The notes beneath the pieces are model-generated. The model made no database searches. It was not told the DNA's origin and saw nothing but the letters and a program-made list of their open reading frames with translations. Below, one piece after another: positions 34,301 through 41,789 of a stretch of 64,000 bases of DNA (within the stretch, counting starts at the first letter, position 1; each line of letters starts with the position of its first letter). The position numbers were made by a program, and so were the translations under genes. The stretch lies in NCBI GenBank assembly GCA_021014325.1, contig CM037464.1, forward strand, positions 4,433,127-4,497,126. The letters run 5' to 3'. This DNA is from Plazaster borealis (lineage: Eukaryota > Echinodermata > Asteroidea > Forcipulatida > Labidiasteridae).

Positions 34301-36330
34301 GATACTGGCCCCGATACTGGCACGTAGTCGATACTGGCACGTAGTCGATACTGGCACCGATACTGGCATGCAGTCGATACTGGCACGTAGTCGATACTGG
34401 CATGTAGTCGCTACTGGCACCGATACTGGCACGTGGTCGATACTGGCGCGTAGTCGATACTGGCACGTAGTCGATACTGGCACGTAGTCGATACTGGCAC
34501 GTAGTCGATACTGGCACCGATACTGGCACGTAGTCGATACTGGCACGTAGTCGATACTGGCACGTAGTCGATACTGGCACGTAGTCGGTACTGGCACCGC
34601 TACTGGCACCGATACTGGCACGTAGTCGGTACTGGCACGTAGTCGATACTGGCACCGATACTGGCACGTAGTCGATACTGGCACCGCTACTGGCACCGAT
34701 ACTGGTACGTAGTCGATACTGGCACCGATACTGGTACGTAGTCGATACTGGCACCGATACTGGCACCGATACTGGCACGTAGTCGATACTGGCACGTAGT
34801 CGATACTGGCAGCGATACTGGCACGTAGTCGATACTGGCACCGATACTAGCACCGATACTGGCACGTAGTCGATACTGGCACCGATACTGGCACGTGGTC
34901 GATACTGGCGCGTAGTCGATACTGGCACGTAGTCGATACTGGCACGTAGTCGATACTGGCACGTAGTCGATACTGGCACCGATACTGGCACGTAGTCGAT
35001 ACTGGCACGTAGTCGATACTGGCACGTAGTCGATACTGGCACGTAGTCGATACTGGCACGTAGTCGGTACTGGCACCGCTACTGGCACCGATACTGGCAC
35101 GTAGTCGGTACTGGCACGTAGTCGATACTGGCACCGATACTGGCACGTAGTCGATACTGGCACCGCTACTGGCACCGATACTGGTACGTAGTCGATACTG
35201 GCACCGATACTGGTACGTAGTCGATACTGGCACCGATACTGGCACCGATACTGGCACGTAGTCGATACTGGCACGTAGTCGATACTGGCAGCGATACTGG
35301 CACGTAGTCGATACTGGCACCGATACTAGCACCGATACTGGCACGTAGTCGATACTGGCACGTAGTCGATACTGGCACGTAGTCAATACTGGCACGTAGT
35401 CGATACTGGCACCGCTACTGGCACCGATACTGGTACGTAGTCGATACTGGCACCGATACTGGCACCGATACTGGTACGTAGTCGATACTGGCAGCGATAC
35501 TGGCACGTAGTCGATACTGGCACGTAGTCGATACTGGCAGCGATACTGGCACGTAGTCGATACTGGCACCGATACAGGCACCGATACTGGCACGTAGTCG
35601 ATACTGGCACGTAGTCGATACTGGCACCGCTACTGGCACCGATACTGGTACGTAGTCGATACTGGCACCGATACTGGCACGTAGTCGATACTGGCACGTA
35701 GTCGATACTGGCACCGATACTGGCACGTAGTCGATACTGGCACCGATACTGGCACCGATACTGGCACGTAGTCGATACTGGCACCGCTACTGGCACCGAT
35801 ACTGGCACCGATACTAGCACGTAGTCGATACTGGCACCGATACTGGCACGTTGTCGATACTGGCACGTAGTCGATACTGGCACCGATACTGGCACGTAGT
35901 CGATACTGGCACCGATACTGGCACGTAGTCGATACTGGCACCGATACTGGCACGTAGTCGATACTGGCACGTAGTCGATACTGGCACGTAGACGATACTG
36001 GCACGTAGTCGATACTGGCACGTAGTCGATACTGGCACCGATACTGGCACCGATACTGGCACGTAGACGATACTGGCACGTAGTCGATACTGGCACGTAG
36101 TCGATACTGGCACCGATACTGGCACCGATACTGGCACCGATACGGCAGGCACCGATAGATGCACAGCATCGGTATCTGCCAGTCGAGTAGGTGGCGTAGC
36201 AATACTTCGATAGCCGCGCGAGCACTGGCAGGCACTAGCAGATACTGGCAGATACCGATGCTGCGCATCTATCGGTGCCTGCTGCGCATCTATCGGTCGA
36301 TAGATACGTAGTATCTGTATCTATCTGTAT
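31336..36330. repeat. Left long inverted repeat (about 5.0 kb)
   Basis: From outside in: a unique-looking tip with CACATGGGGTTCTACTAAAT and GCTCGCCCCGCTCTCTTGG; a duplicated block CTAGAGTCTAGATTTCGCCG at about 31665 and 31855; a short GGTGCCAGTATCGGTTGGGT triplication (31745-31850); a GTAGCGCGGGGCG cluster (32125-32170); then about 3.9 kb of 17-bp and 12-bp units; then a unique inner segment near 36180-36230. A 121-bp stretch (31542-31662) has no counterpart in the right arm. Confidence 0.9.
32174..34300. repeat. Higher-order repeat within the left arm
   Basis: GGGTTGGGCGTAGACGATAC occurs at 32174, 32865 and 33557, so the period is 691-692 bp, and the order of variant units after each is the same. 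The right arm has only one such motif. Two extra periods explain about 1.4 kb of the 2-kb length difference between the arms. Confidence 0.8.
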
Positions 36331-36611
36331 CTATCGAGGCACTGGCAGCCAGGCACTGGCAGCCACTGGCACCAACTGGCTGGCACCGATAGATGCGCAG
36401 TATCGGTATCTGCCTGCCGCTGTCTACAACGTATCTGCTACCATCTATCTGGCAGGCACTAGCAGATGGCACGTAGTATCGGTAGCGGTTGGAGGCCACT
36501 TCGAGTAGGAGCTGCGTATCGGTGTTTGCGTGCCGCCACAAAGACAATAGTTGCTAAAAATTTCCAATTGAACAATAGAGCAACCATACTATACAAGCAA
36601 CAAAACCAACT
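36331..36611. promoter_or_regulatory. Leader/control region before the large gene
   Basis: It contains GGCACTGGCAGCC direct repeats, scattered GATACGTAGTATC-like sites and an AT-rich end with AAATTTCCAATTGAAC. That end echoes AATTTCCAATTCTATCCC in the region between the divergent genes (about 40960). Confidence 0.35.
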
Positions 36612-38111
36612 ATGGCAACCAACAAAACTACAACAACCAAGCAAGCAACACTCCAAGCCATGGGGCTTCGAAGCGAAAAATCGGTGGGCGCCCACCTACT
36701 GCTCGAAAACACACACGAAAACAACCTCGTGCCGGACATCGCCAAAGTAGACTACCTACTTGGGCACCAAGGGCGCACCCACCTTCGCCCCCTTTTGGGG
36801 TTTCCAACATTTGTCGACGATATCTATGTGTTTGGGTATCTTCGAGCCGACGATTGTGTTGTTGTTGGAGGCAAAACCTCCTGCACCATTGGGGGAGAAG
36901 GCGCTGCAAAAAAAATTGTGGGGAGGATCGGCATGGACGTCTCCGAAACCCTCGGAAAGGGCGCAGGATACATCCAGACCACAATCCTACACACCATAGG
37001 AATCGCACGACAGGGCGCAATTCGCAACACGATAGAACGCATCGAGCAAGACACAAACCGCCACGCCCTAGAAGCGTGGAAAAAGAAATATCCAGAAGAC
37101 ACCCCCGCTGGGGTCTTTGTAGCAAAGATTGGAGTATCCGAAATCTCCATGGAAGTGTTGCAAGAAGAGCTGCCAGCATTCGAGCGAGCTATTGCGTGCC
37201 ATGGCTACGGACTCTATAGCATAGACTACACGAAGGACTTCTCGGGAGTTCTAGACCGCGCCACCCTTGTCGAACACCTCCAAACATTGGGGTGGCGCGA
37301 ACAAGGAGAGCTAGCAGCCGCAATGCTAGAACCAACACCAACAATCCTAGCCAACACAGGTAGTGTTGGTGCCCATGTATGCACCTGGGTTCGAACAAAC
37401 GCAGCGGGGTACACAGTGCGAACCAAAATATACAACAAAGTTGTGTCGAACTTCGAAGCTGGCGAAATCCGAGAACCCGTGGGAGGCCATCTAGCCGACT
37501 ATGTCAACTGCCCCAACCAACACCTACGGAAAACCTTTCTACACCCCAACGTCCAAGCAAGAGGTTGCACTAGAATCGAAGTTTCGTTGTACGCGTGCCG
37601 TGGAGACGCATTGTCGGCAACAACAGCGGAAAAAGTTGTCGGCGAAGCGTTGGCGGTTGTGTCGCCCCCCGATTCCGAAGGGTTGTTTGTTGCCCAACCA
37701 CCAGCCAAACAATGGGAAAACCTTGCAGCAGCTCTAGACCGTTGTTTGGTGCTAGCCGATAGACCACAAAAAACAATCTTTGTAGCGTGGTATGCCCACA
37801 CAACAACTGGGAGAGTCTCTGGGGTTCGCATCCAACCCACACAAACAATAGCAGACAACGACGACACCTGGGAGCGTGCGGTGGTGTGTGCCGCAGGAGA
37901 CTTTGGTTTTCGCGCTTGTCCAATATTTCGTGTCGATATACTTGGTATAGACAACGATACTCTAGACCTTGGACCACTACGGTGCTACACAAAAAGTAGC
38001 GATGCACCAACAATACTTGCTGCGAGCAAACGCCCCATGCAACTACATCCAGACGCTCCCAACCCCACAACCCTCCTACCCACCACAAAACATGTGCAAT
38101 GGGTTTGGTGA
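36612..38111 (+). CDS. Large element gene, N-terminal part (499 residues); possible initiator-like protein
   Basis: The start ATGGCAACC has A at -3 and G at +4. No signal peptide or membrane segment is seen. Around residues 200-210 is LYSIDYTKDF, at 271-278 KIYNKVVS, at 319-327 RIEVSLYAC, with GGHLADYVNCPNQHLRK between. An acidic strand, then a Tyr-Lys segment, then an RIE strand is an order found in some rolling-circle-type replication initiators. I offer this only as weak resemblance; no HUH motif is clear. The reading frame stops at TGA 38109-38111, but the same frame stays open for about 40 codons and coding-like sequence continues in the next frame, so the gene probably once ran to 39222. 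It is the only large protein in the element and so the best candidate for its mobility or replication protein. Confidence 0.7.
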   Translation: MATNKTTTTKQATLQAMGLRSEKSVGAHLLLENTHENNLVPDIAKVDYLLGHQGRTHLRPLLGFPTFVDDIYVFGYLRADDCVVVGGKTSCTIGGEGAAKKIVGRIGMDVSETLGKGAGYIQTTILHTIGIARQGAIRNTIERIEQDTNRHALEAWKKKYPEDTPAGVFVAKIGVSEISMEVLQEELPAFERAIACHGYGLYSIDYTKDFSGVLDRATLVEHLQTLGWREQGELAAAMLEPTPTILANTGSVGAHVCTWVRTNAAGYTVRTKIYNKVVSNFEAGEIREPVGGHLADYVNCPNQHLRKTFLHPNVQARGCTRIEVSLYACRGDALSATTAEKVVGEALAVVSPPDSEGLFVAQPPAKQWENLAAALDRCLVLADRPQKTIFVAWYAHTTTGRVSGVRIQPTQTIADNDDTWERAVVCAAGDFGFRACPIFRVDILGIDNDTLDLGPLRCYTKSSDAPTILAASKRPMQLHPDAPNPTTLLPTTKHVQWVW

Positions 38112-38214
38112 ACAACAAAAGCCCAACAAGTCGGCAAACACGATTCGGAGCATATACTCGAAGAGATAGCAGAGATTGCGGCAAACCGCCAAATCTCGAC
38201 ACTATCTACAATAG

Positions 38215-39222
38215 CCAGAGAGCGCAGGCGAACAGAGCTCCATAGCTGCAGAAGCAGAAATTTGGCTGCGCAAAGCAGGAAGCAAACTCGAAGCAGAGCG
38301 CGAACACCTGGCTCGACAAAAAGAACACCGACTAGCCGAACTTGTTCGACTTGGTAGAGCAGCCGAACGCATGCGACACTACAAACAACTATCCGAGGAC
38401 ATAGAAGAAGAAGTTGCTGTCGCGCTTTCGACAACCACAGGAACCCACAAAATTGCAGAACTAGCAGAGTCTGGCACATGGGTTGTTGTAGGGTATAGAG
38501 AAACCTTTGGGAAACACACGCACACCTCCATTCGAGTAGTGCTAGAACAAAACAACGAGAAAAAAGTTGTTTGGGCAACGAAAAAGTTGGAAAGCATTCT
38601 TGTAGAATGTACAGATATATTCGAAAAGCGCAGCGATACACGCCACAACCGAACAACAGCGTGGCTTCCACAAACCCGCACAACAGACCCGAAAAAAGTG
38701 TTTGGAGGTCTTCCGATATCGATTGGAGCGCAAAAAACATTCGAAAAAGGTGGCGGAAAAATATCTTGGAATCCAATACACATAGAAACAGCCATACACC
38801 CAAACCGGATTGGGTTTCTACAAGCGTTGGCAGAACGGTGCGAAGCGTATGCCGAAATCGAAACAGAGCACGCAGCAGCCGAGGAAAAAGAATATTTGCG
38901 CGAAGTTGTACCACCAAAGCCCCGAGAAACACACAAAACCCTAGAGCTCGACGCTGGAGAGTATGTGTGCTACAACTTCGCTATCCAACCATTTCGAGGT
39001 GCAAATAGAACTGTTCTATTCCTCGCACCTGCAGACGAAAATGGAAAACCCACAACAGACACCGAGGTGCCTATCTATGGGCACTTTCTAGAAAAAGCTT
39101 TGCACCAAATGGGTGGACCCCAAAAACTTCGCGAAGCTCGCTCTCCACTTCTATGCACCCTTGGAGAAGTTCGCACAACACCAAACAAAAAGAAAGATAG
39201 ACAAACAACCATAGCGGTGTAG
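38215..39222 (+). CDS. Large element gene, C-terminal part (separated by a stop and a frameshift)
   Basis: This frame is open from 38215 to TAG 39220-39222, though the first ATG is at 38371 (283 residues). It begins with a Glu/Ala/Arg-rich helical stretch (SKLEAEREHLARQKEHRLAE), likely coiled coil, followed by a globular-looking region (GTWVVVGYRETFGKHTHT, WNPIHIETAIHPNRIGF) and a basic tail (PNKKKDRQ). The helical stretch seems to continue one begun in the upstream frame (HILEEIAEIAANRQ at about 38160-38200). That points to a +1 slip or 1-nt insertion between about 38215 and 38270, rather than a separate gene. It could be a second gene starting at 38371, or programmed frameshifting. No family recognised. 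Confidence 0.6.
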   Translation, partial: PESAGEQSSIAAEAEIWLRKAGSKLEAEREHLARQKEHRLAELVRLGRAAERMRHYKQLSEDIEEEVAVALSTTTGTHKIAELAESGTWVVVGYRETFGKHTHTSIRVVLEQNNEKKVVWATKKLESILVECTDIFEKRSDTRHNRTTAWLPQTRTTDPKKVFGGLPISIGAQKTFEKGGGKISWNPIHIETAIHPNRIGFLQALAERCEAYAEIETEHAAAEEKEYLREVVPPKPRETHKTLELDAGEYVCYNFAIQPFRGANRTVLFLAPADENGKPTTDTEVPIYGHFLEKALHQMGGPQKLREARSPLLCTLGEVRTTPNKKKDRQTTIAV

Positions 39223-39224
39223 CG

Positions 39225-39551
39225 CTATACAACGAGTCCACCACAAGGCGTGCAATACGCCACACACCCCCAGTATGCTACAACATACAACTTCCCTAGG
39301 GCCCAAGAACAAATTTTTTTCGCTTCTGCGGGCTCGAGATGTCCAAGAATATGGAAAGATTGTGGAAATTTGGCTGCAGCGGCACCCATATTTTTTTCGT
39401 CGTACCAGGGTGTGTCTGGCCCTCGTGCCTCGTACGCTGCTACACATTCTTCGAACGCGCAGACCGGCGAAAAGTGTGGGCAGATACCGCGAGCTCGCAC
39501 AAATTCTATCTTGGATTCTGCGCAGGTGGGCATGGTTGCATCGCTAGCCAT
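39225..39551 (-). CDS. Small Cys-rich element protein (108 residues), unknown function
   Basis: The ATG at 39551 lies in the context ATATATACAATGGC, like the two other small genes. The upstream in-frame extension to 39620 runs into repeat sequence and is rejected. C10, C24-P-H, C31 and C36 make a compact Cys/His cluster that could bind zinc. The C-terminus (VVAYWGCVAYCTPCGG) is hydrophobic and Cys-rich. Its stop is 2 bp from the stop of the large gene on the other strand (TAGCGCTA), a strictly convergent pair. No family recognised. Confidence 0.6.
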   Translation of the reverse strand: MASDATMPTCAESKIEFVRARGICPHFSPVCAFEECVAAYEARGPDTPWYDEKNMGAAAAKFPQSFHILGHLEPAEAKKICSWALGKLYVVAYWGCVAYCTPCGGLVV

Positions 39552-40219
39552 TGTATATATAGATACGCAGTATCGACTACATACTTTTGCCGTCTCTCTA
39601 GTTGGTAGCGATACTGGCACACGTGCCGATCTAGAATACGGCTACTCCACCACTGGTCTGTGTATCTATCGGCATTGTGGAGAGATACTACGTATCTGCC
39701 GCCAACGCGAGTGGACATCTCGATGCCGATACTACGTATACGTAGTATCTATGGTTGCCCCGCAGGCACCGATACTACGTATCTGCCGGTGGTAGAGGCA
39801 GGCACGTAGTCGATACTGGCACCAATAGATAGACACGTAGTCGATACTGGCACCGATAGATAGATAGATAGATAGATACGTAGTATCGGTATCGGTATCG
39901 GTATCGGTATCGGTATCTATCGGTGTCGTGCTTGGCACATGCTTGGCACGTGTTTGGCAACATGCTTGGCACGTGCTTGGCAACATGTTTGGCAGGCACG
40001 TAGTGCCGCTTGGAACGTGCTTGGCAACATGCTTGGCAGGCACGTAGTGCCGCTTGGAACGTGCTTGGCACCTCCTACAACACAAAATTTTTGTTTCTAC
40101 CAACCGATACTACGTATCTGCCACCACTTGCCTCCACCTGCCACCAGCCTGCCGCCACCTGCCTATCGGATTTTGTGGTATGGATGGTTGTTGTCGTTGG
40201 CACCGATCTGGCACCGATA
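39552..40219. other. Repeat-rich spacer of the element
   Basis: GATA tetranucleotides (about 39850-39880), GGTATC hexanucleotides (about 39888-39925), CATGCTTGGCA units (39930-40070), including a duplicated segment with GGCAGGCACGTAGTGCCGCT twice, and several GATACTACGTATC sites. No gene seen. Confidence 0.7.
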
Positions 40220-40597
40220 CTACGTATCTGTTGGGGGTACGTCCAGGGCCCCATACTCCGCGGGGATGTTGCTGCGTGCTGCTACGGTTGGGTGTAGCCC
40301 AACCGAAGAGATATGTTTTTGTAGCCGGCGCACTGCGTTTGCCAAACACTTTGGGTTGGTATCTATAGCGAGTTCGCCAAGAATGTCTATGGCGGTTTCC
40401 AACTCTTCCGCCTCCAAACATTTTTCCAAATCCGCAACCATCGATGTTGTTGTAGGTTTTCGAGCATAGGTTTTCGCAAACCTATGGCGCGCTTCTAGCG
40501 GGATTTTTCCGCACCCAAGGACTACAGCCGCTGTGGTTTGCAACACTGCTGGGCGCCAAGGCTCTAGAGCAGCTACGGTGGCTGGTTGTTTTGCCAT
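40220..40597 (-). CDS. Small element protein A (125 residues), paralogue of protein B
   Basis: It begins MAKQPATVAALEP. The central PLEARHRFAKTYARKPT and MVADLEKCLEAEE line up with PLEARKMFAKTYTQKPT and MVADLEKCLQTQT of the gene at 41359, and NPKCLANAVRRLQKH with NPRCLGRASRRLRKH. All-helical by composition, no signal peptide. The context ATACAATGGC at the start is shared with its sister. The pair diverge across about 760 bp of palindromes, suggesting they act on or from that region, for example as regulators or accessory DNA-binding proteins. No known family recognised. Confidence 0.75.
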   Translation of the reverse strand: MAKQPATVAALEPWRPAVLQTTAAVVLGCGKIPLEARHRFAKTYARKPTTTSMVADLEKCLEAEELETAIDILGELAIDTNPKCLANAVRRLQKHISSVGLHPTVAARSNIPAEYGALDVPPTDT

Positions 40598-41358
40598 TGT
40601 ATCTAGATACTACGTATACGTAGTATCGGTATGTGTCCAATAGATAGATTGGTACGTAGTGCCAGTATCGGTATCGGCAACGGAGCCATCGAAGGCACGT
40701 AGTGCCAGCAACACTAGATTGGCACTACGTGCCAGAGGCAGAAACAGATAGAGGCAGATACCGATAGATCGGTGCGATAGATACGTAGTATCGGTATCTG
40801 CCAGTGCCTCGATAGATACAGATAGATACAGATACGTAGTATCTATCGACCGATAGATAGGCACGTAGTGCCAGTATCAGTATCTGCCTCTATCGGTATC
40901 TGTATATGCTTGTGCCAGATACGTAGTATCGACATATCTATTGGTCGAGCGTCGCGAATTTCCAATTCTATCCCACGATTTTTCCAAAAACCCACGTTTT
41001 CCAAAAAAAACACGCGATTTTCCAATTCTACCCCACGATTTTCCAAAAAACATGCGATAGAAGTTCGCAATGGTGGAAATTTTGGAAAAACACATGTTTC
41101 CCAATAGAACCCAACCCACGCAGGGTCTGCACCGATAGATAGATACAGATACGTAGTATCTATCGACCGATAGATAGGCACGTAGTGCCAGTATCGGTAT
41201 CTGCCTCTATCGGTATCGATGTATTGCTAGATCTATAGTCGATGTAGTGTTGGCAGGCGGTGGTAGGAGCGCAAACTTTCGTACACGAAAGTTTTGGTGC
41301 CAGCCAGTAGGGGTGTTTGTTGTATACCAATTGGAGACGCCCAACTCTAGACTATACA
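40598..41358. promoter_or_regulatory. Palindrome-rich region between the divergent paralogues
   Basis: Direct repeats of about 85 bp (about 40812-40895 and 41131-41215) each hold GATACGTAGTATC and GGCACGTAGTGCC. Between them lies an A/T-run segment with CCCACGATTTTTCCAAAAA twice. Near 41273 is the inverted repeat ACTTTCGTACACGAAAGT. Candidate bidirectional promoter or replication origin. The 112-residue minus ORF across it is not supported. Confidence 0.5.
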
Positions 41359-41727
41359 ATGGAAGAACAACCAACCACCGTAGCCCATATAGAACCTTGC
41401 CGTGTGCCACCAACAACAACAAAAACCACCTCGGGCGCTATCCTCGAGTGCGAAAGAATCCCCCTAGAAGCTCGCAAAATGTTTGCAAAAACCTATACTC
41501 AAAAACCCACCGTAGCGACGATGGTTGCAGATTTGGAAAAATGCCTCCAAACGCAAACTTGCGCAGATGCAATAGCAATTCTCGACGTTCTCGCTACACC
41601 CGACAACCCTAGGTGTTTGGGGCGTGCATCTCGAAGGTTGCGAAAACACTTTGCCGCACACCACAATAGATGCGCTCCTACTCGCGCGGTAGCTCCTACT
41701 CGAAGTTTTCTCCAACCACTACTGTAG
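41359..41727 (+). CDS. Small element protein B (122 residues), paralogue of protein A
   Basis: The start MEEQPTTVAHIEP at 41359 is chosen over the upstream in-frame ATG (41317) because it aligns with the start of protein A and has the TATACAATGG context. The conserved core PLEARKMFAKTY and MVADLEKCL is followed by NPRCLGRASRRLRKH, then a diverged tail (RAVAPTRSFLQPLL). It ends about 60 bp before the right arm. Function unknown; role inferred only from pairing with protein A. Confidence 0.75.
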   Translation: MEEQPTTVAHIEPCRVPPTTTKTTSGAILECERIPLEARKMFAKTYTQKPTVATMVADLEKCLQTQTCADAIAILDVLATPDNPRCLGRASRRLRKHFAAHHNRCAPTRAVAPTRSFLQPLL

Positions 41728-41789
41728 CGACTACGTGCCATCCACCATCTATTTGGCTCCAAAAAATTTTTTTTTTTTTGGCCTGCACC

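Noticed and set aside
32046..35042. 998-codon minus-strand ORF (and others of 500-800 codons) of PVSTTCQYRLRASIDY repeats in both arms
   Set aside because: The 17- and 12-bp units have no stop in any of three frames on that strand, so all three frames are open together. No start context, no conservation of frame between arms and no globular segment.
32190..36150. CRISPR array
   Set aside because: Units are 12-17 bp, contiguous and without unique spacers, in an animal genome.
36628..38202. Long minus-strand ORFs opposite the large element gene
   Set aside because: Leu/Arg/Cys-rich shadows expected opposite a GC-biased coding strand.
40843..41181. 112-codon minus ORF in the control region of the element
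   Set aside because: Composed of the direct repeats and A/T runs; no similarity between its copies and no start context like the real small genes.
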